In this document: positions 1 to 7,550 of the stretch, in pieces | How positions within the stretch are numbered: position 1 is the stretch's first letter | How the letters are laid out: each line of letters begins with the position of its first letter | Assembly (NCBI RefSeq): GCF_025567265.1 | Contig: NZ_JAOQJW010000005.1 | Coordinates: 62,001-126,000 of the forward strand | Direction of reading: 5' to 3' | DNA: 64,000 nucleotides | Source: Dorea_A amylophila | GTDB taxonomy: Bacteria > Bacillota > Clostridia > Lachnospirales > Lachnospiraceae | Translations under genes and position numbers: made by a program | Notes under the pieces: model-generated | Databases searched by the model: none | The model's input: the letters and a program-made list of their open reading frames with translations, nothing else | What the model was told of the DNA's origin: nothing

Positions 1-51
1 CGTGAAATCGCCGTAGGTTTTCGTCAGATTTTGAGTTTCGATTATATTCAT
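1..51 (-). CDS. ABC transporter ATP-binding protein, N-terminal fragment (window edge)
   Basis: Only 17 codons lie in the window, reading MNIIETQNLTKTYGDFT from an ATG at 49-51. This is the standard opening strand of an ABC ATPase (E-x-x-x-L-x-K-x-Y-G) and closely resembles lantibiotic/antimicrobial-peptide immunity ATPases of the CprA/LanF type. A good Shine-Dalgarno (AAAGGAG on the minus strand, about 60-66) precedes the start. The gene is divergent from the response regulator at 202, the usual arrangement of Cpr/Lan-type resistance modules. The rest of the gene, including Walker A, is outside the window, so the substrate is inferred from context only. Confidence 0.7.
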   Translation of the reverse strand, partial: MNIIETQNLTKTYGDFT

Positions 52-82
52 ATTGTGAAATCTCCTTTCCTTTGTTGTCTTT

Positions 83-108
83 AGTATAAAGGCGCAACCT
101 TGTGTCAA
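83..108 (-). promoter_or_regulatory. Probable promoter of the ABC transporter gene
   Basis: On the minus strand there is a TATACT -10-like box at 83-88 and a perfect TTGACA at 103-108. The spacer is only 14 bp, shorter than the usual 16-18 bp, so the -35 contact may be weak and the promoter activator-dependent. It overlaps the ACCTT repeat array. Confidence 0.45.
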
Positions 109-140
109 CCTTCTCTCTACCTTACATTTACCTTACATTT
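97..140. promoter_or_regulatory. Four ACCTT repeats at exact 11-bp pitch: probable response-regulator binding array
   Basis: ACCTT occurs at 97-101, 108-112, 119-123 and 130-134, each exactly 11 bp after the last. The last two are part of a perfect 11-bp tandem repeat, ACCTTACATTT, at 119-129 and 130-140. OmpR/PhoB-family regulators bind direct repeats one helical turn apart, and an OmpR-family regulator starts at 202. The array lies between the divergent ABC gene and that regulator. Binding is inferred; the repeats are directly visible. Confidence 0.6.
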
Positions 141-170
141 GAACTGCACTGCGAAAATGCAGGAATGATA

Positions 171-179
171 TGCTATAAT
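171..179 (+). promoter_or_regulatory. Extended -10 promoter of the two-component operon
   Basis: TGCTATAAT at 171-179 is a perfect -10 hexamer (174-179) with a TG extension. No good -35 is present at the usual distance, which fits a promoter activated from the ACCTT repeats just upstream. A Shine-Dalgarno AAAGGAG at about 186-192 precedes the ATG at 202. Confidence 0.55.
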
Positions 180-201
180 ATAGAAAAAGGAGAATTGCAT
201 T

Positions 202-906
202 ATGGACTATGATTACTTAAAATACAAAAAAATCCTCATCGTAGATGATGAGGCTGATCTGCGTGAAATGGTAACATCTATTTTAGAGCAGGACGGTTTC
301 AAAACAATCAAGACTGCTGGAACAGTAGCCGAAGCTCTGAAAATATGCAGGGATTGGGAGCCTGATCTTGCCATTCTCGATGTAATGCTGCCCGATGGGA
401 ACGGCTTTTCTCTGTTTGAACAAATGCGGACTTTTACCGAAGTCCCAGTTCTCTTTTTAACTGCCCGTGGAGAAGATGAGGACAAGCTGAAAGGATTGGG
501 ACTTGGTGCAGATGATTATATGGTAAAGCCGTTCCTGCCAAAAGAATTATCCCTGCGTATCGGAATCATTCTGCGGCGGTACTACAAAGGCGAAGATCCT
601 ATCGTCCAACTTGCCGGAAGCCAAATTGACTTTGACCGTGCCGAAGTGATAAAAGAAAATAATCATTTCCCGCTGACTGCAAAAGAACACGATATACTGC
701 TGGCGCTCTACCGCAATGCGGGAAGAATTGTAACCATCGATCAGCTCTGCGAAGCTGCGTGGGGAGATAATCCATACGGATATGAAAACTCGCTGATGGC
801 GCATATCCGCAGAATCCGAGAAAAAATTGAAGCTAACCCGTCAAAGCCGGTATCCCTCATTACGGTAAAAGGCTTAGGCTACAAGTTAGTATTAACGGGG
901 AAATGA
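202..906 (+). CDS. OmpR-family response regulator (antimicrobial-peptide resistance type)
   Basis: A 234-residue, two-domain response regulator. The receiver domain spans about 9-122, with acidic pair D15/D16 (IVDDE), phospho-acceptor D60 (AILDVMLPD) and the conserved Lys in MVKPF near 109. A winged-helix DNA-binding domain fills about 135-232. Length and layout are normal for the family. The histidine kinase starts 1 base after the stop codon, so the two are co-transcribed. Together with the divergent ABC ATPase at 1-51 this looks like a Cpr/NisRK-type module that senses antimicrobial peptides and induces an exporter. The ligand is not known from sequence. The likely binding sites are the 11-bp repeats at 97-140. 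Confidence 0.9.
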   Translation: MDYDYLKYKKILIVDDEADLREMVTSILEQDGFKTIKTAGTVAEALKICRDWEPDLAILDVMLPDGNGFSLFEQMRTFTEVPVLFLTARGEDEDKLKGLGLGADDYMVKPFLPKELSLRIGIILRRYYKGEDPIVQLAGSQIDFDRAEVIKENNHFPLTAKEHDILLALYRNAGRIVTIDQLCEAAWGDNPYGYENSLMAHIRRIREKIEANPSKPVSLITVKGLGYKLVLTGK

Positions 907-907
907 T

Positions 908-2314
908 ATGAAAGATATTACGAAACTCATTCGGCGGTTTGTAGGCATATTGCTGTTAAGCACAGTCTTGGTCATCGTCCTTAACATTATTATTCTTGCT
1001 GCTATTTCCGCAAGTCAAACGGCAAATGGCAGACCGTGGACGACTGCAAAAGAAACTGCTGAAGCTTTACAGAAAACAGAAACGGGATATATCTTATCCG
1101 GCGATATGACGGAGCGGTTAAGCGGGGAGAATGCGTGGGCAATCTATATAGATAATGACACATTAGAGGTAAAATGGCACACGGAAAATCTGCCGGATAC
1201 CGTTCCTCTGCACTATACGATCTCCGACATTGCAAGTCTGACACGAGGATATATTGATGGATACCCGACCTATACGGGAGAATGCGAAAATGGATTGGTC
1301 GTTGTCGGCTATCCGAAAGACCGATATTGGAAACATATGTCTCCGAGTTGGGATTATGATTTCATCAAAAACGCCCCGTATACTGTCCTGATTGTAATCG
1401 GTGTGAATGTTTTTTTGATTTTCCTGATTTATATGATCGCCAATTCCAAGCTGCTGAAATCCGTTAAACCGATTACAAACGGCATACAGGCGCTACCTTC
1501 AGGTGAGCCTGTTTATGTCAAGGAAAAAGGACTTTTATCCGACCTTGCCGCTAAAATCAATCAAACATCGGATATTCTCCAAAAACAGAAGCGAAACCTG
1601 CAAAGAAAGGAAACAGCAAGAGCAAACTGGATTTCCGGAGTCTCTCACGACATTCGCACACCACTTTCTATGGTAATGGGATATGCCGGACAGATTGAGG
1701 ACAATGAAAGCCTGCCGGAAAGCGAAAGGAAAAAGGCACGGATTATCCGTCAGCAAAGTACAAAAATGAAAAATCTCATCAATGACCTGAATCTTGCCTC
1801 GAAGTTAGAATATAATATGCAGCCGATCCATCCAGAGCCTGTCAATCTCGTAGCAATCGCAAGACAAAGCGTTGTTGACTTTATCAATTTAGATATGGAA
1901 GAAAAGTATCCGATAGAATGGAATACAGATGAAGCATTGACTGCCTGTGCCATAAATGGAGATAAAGAGTTGTTGCGGCGGGCAATCGGAAATCTGATTA
2001 CAAATTCTCAAACGCACAATCCTGATGGCTGTACGATTTCAGTATGCGTCCGAAAAAGCGATACAGAATATAAAATAGTCGTAGAAGATAACGGCGTCGG
2101 CGTTACCGATGAAAAGTTAGAGAAACTCAGGACTACGCCCCACTATATGATGAGTGACAGCGGGACAACCGAGCCACGGCACGGCTTAGGGCTTTTGATT
2201 GTCGGACAGATCGTTTCCGCCCATAAGGGTACAGTGTCTTTCGATCACGGTAAACAAGGTGGATTTACCGTTACAATTTCTTTCCCTATTCCAAAGGATA
2301 GTCATACTCAATAA
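908..2314 (+). CDS. Sensor histidine kinase paired with the upstream regulator
   Basis: A 468-residue membrane kinase. A transmembrane helix at about 11-34 and a second at about 157-179 enclose an extracytoplasmic sensor of roughly 120 residues. Then come a dimerisation/phospho-acceptor segment with H247 in VSHDIRTP and a HATPase_c domain with N-box (GNLITNSQTHN), G1 box (EDNGVGV, about 393) and G2 box (GLGLLIV, about 427). The sizeable external domain distinguishes it from the intramembrane-sensing kinase at 13667 and resembles NisK/CprK-type peptide sensors. It should phosphorylate the regulator encoded immediately upstream. A strong hairpin terminator follows. Confidence 0.9.
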   Translation: MKDITKLIRRFVGILLLSTVLVIVLNIIILAAISASQTANGRPWTTAKETAEALQKTETGYILSGDMTERLSGENAWAIYIDNDTLEVKWHTENLPDTVPLHYTISDIASLTRGYIDGYPTYTGECENGLVVVGYPKDRYWKHMSPSWDYDFIKNAPYTVLIVIGVNVFLIFLIYMIANSKLLKSVKPITNGIQALPSGEPVYVKEKGLLSDLAAKINQTSDILQKQKRNLQRKETARANWISGVSHDIRTPLSMVMGYAGQIEDNESLPESERKKARIIRQQSTKMKNLINDLNLASKLEYNMQPIHPEPVNLVAIARQSVVDFINLDMEEKYPIEWNTDEALTACAINGDKELLRRAIGNLITNSQTHNPDGCTISVCVRKSDTEYKIVVEDNGVGVTDEKLEKLRTTPHYMMSDSGTTEPRHGLGLLIVGQIVSAHKGTVSFDHGKQGGFTVTISFPIPKDSHTQ

Positions 2315-2319
2315 ATGTT

Positions 2320-2357
2320 AAAAACCGTAGAGCCTCAATGAAAGCCCTACGGTTTTT
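2320..2357. terminator. Hairpin terminator, probably bidirectional
   Basis: AAAACCGTAG (from 2321) pairs with CTACGGTTTTT (2348-2357), extended by an AGC/GCC region, with A-rich and T-rich flanks. It ends the two-component operon on the plus strand. The A-tract on the other side lets it also stop minus-strand transcription from 2401. Confidence 0.8.
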
Positions 2358-2400
2358 CTGACCTATGATCTTATCCATTTTAGATGATTTTCAACCTGAA

Positions 2401-2808
2401 TCAGTGATGATAAAAATAATTCTTGGATTTCAAATAATTCAAATTGTCCTTAACCCACGAATTATTCGCTACTACTTTGTTGATTTTCATTTCTATTTTC
2501 ATTGCTGATGTTGACAGGATCATTTCATTTTCTAATAATCCATTTTTCATTTTGAAACTTGTTATTTCACTCCACGGAATGAATAAATTGTCTGCAATGT
2601 CCCAATCGCCGTGAACAGGAAACAGGTTAATCCCGTTATCGCTAAATCCGAACAAATACGATGTTGCTTGTTCAAATGCCATTACATTGACAATCCCTGT
2701 TGGCAAAGCCCATTTTACTTTAGATTTAGTATGTCCGCATAGAATATTGTTAGCATATTCATAACCAAAGGTTTCCAATCCGTTTTTTACTTTTTCTAAG
2801 CTTAACAT
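2401..2808 (-). CDS. Uncharacterised protein, 135 aa
   Basis: I do not recognise a named family. The start was set at 2808 (MLSLEKVKNGLE) because GGAGGTATAAAT precedes it; the longer reading frame upstream overlaps the neighbouring gene. The protein is soluble, without signal peptide or membrane helix. Alternating hydrophobic strands with internal IPWSEITSFKMKN and motifs such as ALPTGIVNVMAF suggest a small beta-rich, bacterial PH-like fold; that is only a shape-based guess. It is the last gene of the minus-strand cargo run before the terminator at 2320. Confidence 0.7.
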   Translation of the reverse strand: MLSLEKVKNGLETFGYEYANNILCGHTKSKVKWALPTGIVNVMAFEQATSYLFGFSDNGINLFPVHGDWDIADNLFIPWSEITSFKMKNGLLENEMILSTSAMKIEMKINKVVANNSWVKDNLNYLKSKNYFYHH

Positions 2809-2827
2809 ATTTATACCTCCTATGGTA

Positions 2828-3025
2828 TTAAAGAAGCTCCATAACTCTTTTATACAGCGGATCCAACTCACATCCGCAGCTTCCACATTCTTTATCAGCC
2901 TGTTTGATTGCTGATACCAAAGTATCCTTATCGGCTTTCCCGTCCAGCCATTCCTGAGCCGGAACAGCGATTAAGTCCCAACCTGACGCAGCGAATTTCT
3001 GCATAATCGCTTCCAATTCTTCCAT
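2828..3025 (-). CDS. Small protein with CGSCGC motif, 65 aa
   Basis: A 65-residue acidic protein starting MEELEAIMQKF with a Shine-Dalgarno (GGAAGAGG) upstream. It ends in a cysteine cluster, ECGSCGCELD, at about residues 47-56, which could bind a metal or be redox active. The N-terminal half (FAASGWDLIAVPAQEWLDG) resembles short helical segments found in several mobile-element hypothetical proteins. It lies 19 bp upstream of the 135-aa gene and is probably co-transcribed with it. Function unknown. Confidence 0.6.
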   Translation of the reverse strand: MEELEAIMQKFAASGWDLIAVPAQEWLDGKADKDTLVSAIKQADKECGSCGCELDPLYKRVMELL

Positions 3026-3049
3026 AAGCGTACCTCTTCCTTTCAGCCA

Positions 3050-3117
3050 TTATTTCAACAGGTTGATTTCATTTTGCAAGTTCTTCAAAAATACGCCTGC
3101 GTGTGCGCCGTCCATCT
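3050..3117 (-). pseudogene. 3'-end fragment of a second CatA-like acetyltransferase gene
   Basis: These 68 bp match the last 68 bp of the complete acetyltransferase gene (3832-3899) at 64 positions. Read on the minus strand they encode MDGAHAGVFLKNLQNEI, then NLLK and a stop in the right frame; one residue differs (Ser to Asn near the end). No start or remaining body is present. The fragment sits just downstream of the XRE gene (3150-3578), so it looks like the stump of a diverged second copy left by recombination. Confidence 0.75.
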
Positions 3118-3149
3118 TAACCGTTGACTGGCTCGGCTGGCTTTGCTAT

Positions 3150-3578
3150 TCATTCCTCTATGATTTGTGTTTGGTCGGTTATCTCTGGCTGATTGCTCGG
3201 AATACCTTCATTGAGGTTTGGAACGCTAAAAAACACGGCAATGAAAATGTTTATTAAAACTATAGCCGCCAATATAATGGCAACAATTTTCCAAATCCGG
3301 CGTGAGCGGCGATTTTTGATTGCAAGCTGCTCATTTATCCTTGACAACTGCTCTGCGACATCACTGGCGGTATTTTCATTTTCAATTTTTGCCCCCAGCA
3401 ATTCGCTGACAGACACTTCCAATATTTCAGCCAGCCGGATAAGAGTATCAGCGTCGGGAACAGATAAATTTTTCTCCCACTTAGAAACGGTCTGTCGGAC
3501 TACATGGAGCCTTACTGCCAATTCTTCCTGCGAAAAACCTTTCTGCTTTCTGAGAGTTTTTAAGTTTTCTCCAAACAT
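3150..3578 (-). CDS. XRE-family regulator with C-terminal membrane anchor
   Basis: A 142-residue protein. An N-terminal helix-turn-helix domain (about 1-60: MFGENLKTLRKQKGFSQEEL, VRQTVSKWEKNLSVPD) is followed by a charged linker and one hydrophobic helix near 104-124 (IWKIVAIILAAIVLINIFIAV). The start at 3578 was chosen over the longer frame because the domain begins there, with GGAG 11 nt upstream. Membrane-anchored XRE regulators of this size are common beside Clostridia resistance genes, and this one lies downstream of the CatA-like gene. It has its own promoter (about 3631-3659), and its target is unknown. Confidence 0.8.
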   Translation of the reverse strand: MFGENLKTLRKQKGFSQEELAVRLHVVRQTVSKWEKNLSVPDADTLIRLAEILEVSVSELLGAKIENENTASDVAEQLSRINEQLAIKNRRSRRIWKIVAIILAAIVLINIFIAVFFSVPNLNEGIPSNQPEITDQTQIIEE

Positions 3579-3630
3579 TGTGCGTTGCACTCCTTTGCTT
3601 TGATGATAAATCCAAAGTAGCACATTAGCC

Positions 3631-3659
3631 CTTATACGGCAAGCAACGCAGATTAACAA
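3631..3659 (-). promoter_or_regulatory. Promoter upstream of the membrane-anchored XRE gene
   Basis: On the minus strand TTGTTA (3654-3659), a 17-bp spacer and TATAAG (3631-3636) precede the XRE start at 3578. The stretch 3579-3831 has no gene. It also holds a 7-bp hairpin with a 4-base loop (TAATGGC/GCCATTA) at 3680-3697, without a T-run. Confidence 0.5.
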
Positions 3660-3831
3660 TAACGCAACTGCCCGTAAAATAATGGCTTTCGCCATTAAAG
3701 CTACTTGAAAATGGAATATTTCTTCGATAGATGCGCCAACTACCCTTGAAATATCAATCGCTAATTTGAGAGATGGCTTATAAACAGTTTTTTATTTTTG
3801 ATTTTCATGTTGAATTTCTTTCGTCCTACCT

Positions 3832-4455
3832 TTATTTCAACAGGCTGATCTCGTTTTGCAAGTTCTTCAAAAATACTCCTGCGTGTGCGCCGTCCATCTG
3901 CGTATGATGGAACTGGAAAGAGATGGGCAGGTAATACCGAAACCATTTCTTTTTGTATCTGCCCCAAATAATAAAGGGATTGTTGAAAATGCCGCTGTTC
4001 ATACCAACAGCTCCGTCGATTTCCGTATCTATGATGGCGGAAGTGCCGATGACCATACTGCTTTCGGATAAGTCCCTGTCCTGACAGCTTGCGGCGACCT
4101 GTGCAGTATACTTCAGATACTCCTCGCTGAATTGATTTAACTCGGCGTTATAGGAAAGGTCGCAGGAGCTGACTTCGCCCTCTTTGTTTTTCACTATGGT
4201 ATTGACTGCTATGGTGTCATACTGCATGAGTTTTTCGCCGACCGGAAGGATATAAAACTCCTTTACCTTTACGGCAGCTCTGCCGATACAGTAATCGAGC
4301 AGCATATTGAATTTCAAGTTTCTTTTCCTGCTGACCTTTATCAGATTGGTCACATCAAAGGTCTTGAAAAAAGTTACCATTGGATTGGGCGCTTTCATCC
4401 AAAGTGCATACGCCGTAGCCCTTGTAGTGTCTTTGGGATCAACTTCTTTTGGCAT
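3832..4455 (-). CDS. CatA-like O-acetyltransferase (chloramphenicol acetyltransferase family)
   Basis: A 207-residue protein of the classical chloramphenicol acetyltransferase fold. The catalytic motif HHTQMDG is near the C-terminus; by comparison with CAT type III, H184 is the general base and D188 the structural Asp. Length matches CatA trimers (about 210-220). N-terminal TRATAYALWMKAPNP and the FNMLLDYCIGRA segment fit the divergent CatA-like group found in Clostridia mobile elements, some of which have not been shown to confer chloramphenicol resistance. RBS GGAGG precedes the ATG. It lies 12 bp downstream of the GyrI-like gene in a minus-strand run. Confidence 0.85.
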   Translation of the reverse strand: MPKEVDPKDTTRATAYALWMKAPNPMVTFFKTFDVTNLIKVSRKRNLKFNMLLDYCIGRAAVKVKEFYILPVGEKLMQYDTIAVNTIVKNKEGEVSSCDLSYNAELNQFSEEYLKYTAQVAASCQDRDLSESSMVIGTSAIIDTEIDGAVGMNSGIFNNPFIIWGRYKKKWFRYYLPISFQFHHTQMDGAHAGVFLKNLQNEISLLK

Positions 4456-4467
4456 ACTAACCTCCGA

Positions 4468-5103
4468 TTACTCCGCTTTCCGGATTGGGTGGCGCACGAC
4501 CGTTTTCAATCGGCTCACATCGCATTTTCTCGGATCGCTCAGATAGATTTCGTGATGGTATCTCGTGTCCGTAATATCCAGCTTATACCCGTTTGCTTTC
4601 ATATAGTCGTGCATTAAATCAACAGTAGCAGGCTCATCATCGTAAGAGCCGATGTGCATACACTGAACGCATAGTCCCTCATCATAGGGGAAGAACTCAA
4701 CCTTAGAAAAATCCTGCTTTTTCTTTTTCGTTGCCTCCTGAACTGCCCACTCAAAATCTTCCTTTGTTACGAAATCCGGCAGCCGGATCATAGAGATAAA
4801 GTGCATATCTTCTTTTCTTGCATAATCAAGTCCCTGCGTATTTTCCTGCCACCAAAGACCTTCAAGGGGCGGCACTACATACTCGAAAAATCCCTCGATT
4901 TTATGCGTCCCCTTGTAGCTCATTTTTATAGTAAAAGCAATACCGTACAGCAAACTGATTGAATTTTTGTATTCTCCGCTTTCCTCATTGGGATTTCCTT
5001 TTCCCCGGACTGCAATGTAGTTCATTTTTGGAATCTCTATAATTCCGGGCTTGTTCTTCGGCATATAAAATTCCTTATATTCTTTCTTGTAATCAAATGC
5101 CAT
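4468..5103 (-). CDS. GyrI-like small-molecule-binding domain protein
   Basis: A 211-residue protein of the GyrI-like/AraC effector-binding superfamily. The opening FYMPKNKPGIIEIPKMNYIAVRGKGNPNE is typical of stand-alone GyrI-like proteins (PF06445 type), which bind hydrophobic or cationic small molecules. The central LEGLWWQENTQGLDYARKED and C-terminal ITDTRYHHEIYLSDPRKCD are family hallmarks. There is no DNA-binding domain, so it is not itself a regulator. RBS GGAGG is 6 nt from the ATG, and the start overlaps the upstream GNAT gene by 11 bp, implying coupling. The likely role is drug sequestration or hydrolysis. Confidence 0.85.
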   Translation of the reverse strand: MAFDYKKEYKEFYMPKNKPGIIEIPKMNYIAVRGKGNPNEESGEYKNSISLLYGIAFTIKMSYKGTHKIEGFFEYVVPPLEGLWWQENTQGLDYARKEDMHFISMIRLPDFVTKEDFEWAVQEATKKKKQDFSKVEFFPYDEGLCVQCMHIGSYDDEPATVDLMHDYMKANGYKLDITDTRYHHEIYLSDPRKCDVSRLKTVVRHPIRKAE

Positions 5104-5602
5104 TTTCTTCCTCCATTTTGCAAATAGAATTTAGGTCAACGATCATAATGTATTCTTCATCCGTCTCGCAAACTGTCGTAAATCCCGCTTTTCGATATAG
5201 CTTCACTGCATAATTATCCTTTTGAACAGATAAAGAAAGCTTTGCATAACCAGCAGCTTTTTCCGTTGACAGCATTTGTGTGAGTAACGATGTTCCGATT
5301 CCCATACTCCTGTACGCTTTAAGAACGGACATTGCAAGGGAAGGCGTATTCTCATCAATATGTCCGTAGTCATCCATAATTCTTGCCCAAATTGCTCCTA
5401 CAATATTTCCGTCAACTTCTGCAATCAAAGCCTTATCGTGTTTGCTGTTTCCAAAATTCGCAATGTATACTTGCAATTCCGTACAACTTATCACTGATTT
5501 AGGCGGCGCAGCCGTACCAGCCGGAATATAAATTGCCTCGTACAAAAAGTCGCTGAGCAGACTATATTCTTCTTTTCGCATTTCCCTTATAGCGCAGTTC
5601 AT
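5093..5602 (-). CDS. GNAT-family N-acetyltransferase
   Basis: A 169-residue acetyltransferase. Motif A, the acetyl-CoA pyrophosphate loop, is seen as AYRSMGIGTSLL at about 113-124, with the preceding beta strand PSLAMSVLK. Motif B is KLSLSVQKDNYAVKLYRKAGF at about 136-156. The N-terminus (CAIREMRKEEYSLLSDFLYEAIY) is a normal GNAT opening. Substrate not predictable. The 3' end overlaps the GyrI-like gene. Confidence 0.88.
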   Translation of the reverse strand: MNCAIREMRKEEYSLLSDFLYEAIYIPAGTAAPPKSVISCTELQVYIANFGNSKHDKALIAEVDGNIVGAIWARIMDDYGHIDENTPSLAMSVLKAYRSMGIGTSLLTQMLSTEKAAGYAKLSLSVQKDNYAVKLYRKAGFTTVCETDEEYIMIVDLNSICKMEEENGI

Positions 5603-5636
5603 ATCTTACTCGTTTCTTATCCATTAAAAAATAGCC

Positions 5637-6095
5637 TTACCGCATACAAGCATTTATAAACTTTATAGGCACATTCATTCGCTTTGCAACCTGTTCCGGT
5701 GTCATTCCGCTATCCAAAAAACGCTTGCATACAACTTTCATATTTTCGCCAACTTCGATAATATGCTTATCCGGATCATAAAATCGAACAACTCTCTGCC
5801 CCCACGAATGTTCCATAATCGGGTGGACATATTCAATATCGCACTCTTTCAGCTTTTCGGCAAACTTATCAAAATCATCTTCCTCAAAATAAATCTCGAA
5901 ATTATTACCGCCGAAAGAAATATTATTCGTACCGATAAACTCTTTATATGTTTCAACTGTTTGCAGGGCTAAACCGCCTGTCAGCGTCTTATTTGCTCCA
6001 AAGTCCATAATGATATGAAGTCCAAAGACTTTTTTATAAAATTCAACTGATCTGTTTATATCGGTTACTACCAGCATAGGATTTTTCAACTTCAT
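5637..6095 (-). CDS. VOC-family (glyoxalase/bleomycin-resistance) protein
   Basis: A 152-residue vicinal-oxygen-chelate protein with two beta-alpha-beta-beta-beta units. It opens NPMLVVTDINRSVEFYKKVFGL and ends the fold with VRFYDPDKHIIEVGENM; the C-terminal Glu in HIIEVGE is a usual metal ligand position. An extra tail of about 30 residues (SGMTPEQVAKRMNVPIKFI) looks like a short helix-turn-helix-like extension. The start at 6095 was chosen because GGAG lies 9 nt upstream. Such proteins bind or modify toxic small molecules; the ligand is unknown. Confidence 0.85.
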   Translation of the reverse strand: MKLKNPMLVVTDINRSVEFYKKVFGLHIIMDFGANKTLTGGLALQTVETYKEFIGTNNISFGGNNFEIYFEEDDFDKFAEKLKECDIEYVHPIMEHSWGQRVVRFYDPDKHIIEVGENMKVVCKRFLDSGMTPEQVAKRMNVPIKFINACMR

Positions 6096-6122
6096 TCTAA
6101 TTTTCTCCAAAACACAGTATCG

Positions 6123-6536
6123 TTATTTCCGATTAGGCTTTCTTTTAATAGCCAGCAGTTTCATATAGTCATCAAACTCAGAAATATCAGTCGGCTCAAA
6201 CATTACCCATTTCCCGTCACGATAAGTTGTTGCTTCATCATATTGTCTGCAAACGGGAGCAGAAAGAGTTTCTCTTATCTCCTCAAATTTTGCTCTTTCA
6301 TCTTTCCCGAAAATAATCATAAATCCAAGGCAATTCTTTTTCGCATATAGACTGCAAAGCGTTTTAACACCTCTGCGGTACTTATATTCGTAAGTCCAGT
6401 TCTTACCGCCTGTATTCCATAGCCGTTCCATATCGTATTTTTCATCAATCGCTGAACACAGCTCTTGCCAGACTGCAAACAAAGGTTGTCCGAGCAATTC
6501 AGTCATAGTTGACTGAGTAGGAGTATTTTCAAGCAT
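6123..6536 (-). CDS. DUF3788 family protein
   Basis: A 137-residue protein of the DUF3788 family, recognised by the N-terminal segment (LLGQPLFAVWQELCSAIDEKY) followed by WTYEYKYRRGVKTLCSLYAKK and the C-terminal GKWVMFEPTDISEFDDYMKLLAIKRKP. Family members are soluble and small, of unknown function, and common in Clostridia and Bacteroides next to stress genes. RBS GGAGG precedes the ATG. It is part of the minus-strand run between the VOC and DNA-alkylation-repair genes. Confidence 0.8.
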   Translation of the reverse strand: MLENTPTQSTMTELLGQPLFAVWQELCSAIDEKYDMERLWNTGGKNWTYEYKYRRGVKTLCSLYAKKNCLGFMIIFGKDERAKFEEIRETLSAPVCRQYDEATTYRDGKWVMFEPTDISEFDDYMKLLAIKRKPNRK

Positions 6537-6564
6537 TGTGTTCCCTCCGCATAACAGTATTTGT

Positions 6565-7188
6565 TTATGACTTGTTCAGATAAGCACTTGCTAATTTATG
6601 TACCTGTTTTATTTCTTTTGACGATAAATCCCATTGCTTCAGTTCATTGGAAACCAGTTCAGGATATTTTTTGCTTATATCTTTCAAAGCATTTCCTATT
6701 GATTTTCGTACATACTCGCTTTCATCATCTTTGAGAGAAGATAAAAACTGTATTGCCATCTGCGGATGCTCCTTAAAATAAGGGCGGCTTGTCCAAATTC
6801 TCAATCCTTCTGATACAGCTCTCCTTGTATTAGCACAATCACTTTTTAGCCATTCCTTAATAACCGGAATCGCTGTTTCATATCCAATAATTTTGCAGTA
6901 ATTATCAAATGCCATTGCAAGAATTTCCTGCACCTTCCAGCTTTTGTGCTGACTCACGGTATCTTTCAGAAATGATAATGCGCTTGTATTTTTGCAGGCT
7001 GCATATCCTACCAAGAAAACACCGACTTCCTGTATCTGAAAATTTTCCGACTGATATAATTCCAATCCCGTAGCGAAACATTCATCAAGCGAATGCTGCT
7101 TGTAATAATTTTCAGCTTCCTTTTTCACGAGTTTTAGACTATCTTTTTCAGGTATAACTTCTTTCAAATGTGCTATGAAATTTTCCAT
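6565..7188 (-). CDS. DNA alkylation repair (AlkD/HEAT-like) family protein
   Basis: A 207-residue all-helical protein with HEAT-like repeats of the DNA alkylation repair family. The repeats are visible as QEVGVFLVGYAACKNTSALSF, WKVQEILAMAFDNYC and ESEYVRKSIGNALKDISKKYP. Known AlkC/AlkD enzymes remove 3-methyladenine or 7-methylguanine without base flipping. This is a shorter variant, and the catalytic Trp/Asp positions cannot be assigned with certainty. The Shine-Dalgarno (AGGGTAAT) is weak. It lies 8 bp from the DUF3795 gene. Confidence 0.75.
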   Translation of the reverse strand: MENFIAHLKEVIPEKDSLKLVKKEAENYYKQHSLDECFATGLELYQSENFQIQEVGVFLVGYAACKNTSALSFLKDTVSQHKSWKVQEILAMAFDNYCKIIGYETAIPVIKEWLKSDCANTRRAVSEGLRIWTSRPYFKEHPQMAIQFLSSLKDDESEYVRKSIGNALKDISKKYPELVSNELKQWDLSSKEIKQVHKLASAYLNKS

Positions 7189-7196
7189 TATGTATA

Positions 7197-7529
7197 TTAC
7201 CCTTTCAAATTATCCAAAGCAGCCGGATTATTTTCGAGGATTGCCCCAACAGTCGGGCAGGTTTCTAAATCCGGGCAGTCTCCGCAGGTGGAAACACCTT
7301 TATTTAACGCACACTTCCGAATCCCGCACAGGCTATCACAAAATACCGTTTTTGCCCCATTCATACGGCAGCCTTCGCAGTTAATATGCTCTGGAAGAAT
7401 CGGGGCGTTGTTTAACTCTGCCCACAGCTTCGCAGTTTTCTCCCGCAAAGCCTGATCGTCATTGACGGTCGCTATGTATGCGTCGCATTTTTCGCAGTCC
7501 AGTCCGCAGTATCCGATCATATCTTTCAT
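7197..7529 (-). CDS. DUF3795 cysteine-rich protein
   Basis: A 110-residue protein starting MKDMIGYCGLDCEKCDAYIA, the signature of DUF3795. Eleven or so cysteines fall in pairs (CGLDCEKC, NCEGC, CGIRKC, CGDCPDLETC) that could bind zinc or an iron-sulfur cluster. RBS AGGAGG precedes the ATG. Function is not established for the family. It belongs to the minus-strand cargo run and is probably co-expressed with the alkylation-repair gene. Confidence 0.85.
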   Translation of the reverse strand: MKDMIGYCGLDCEKCDAYIATVNDDQALREKTAKLWAELNNAPILPEHINCEGCRMNGAKTVFCDSLCGIRKCALNKGVSTCGDCPDLETCPTVGAILENNPAALDNLKG

Positions 7530-7550
7530 AGGTTATACGCCTCCTGTCTA

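Noticed and set aside
202..2314. VanR/VanS identity for the first two-component system
   Set aside because: Tn1549 carries vanB genes, but no vanHAX-type ligase or dehydrogenase genes are in the window; the divergent ABC gene points to a peptide-resistance module.
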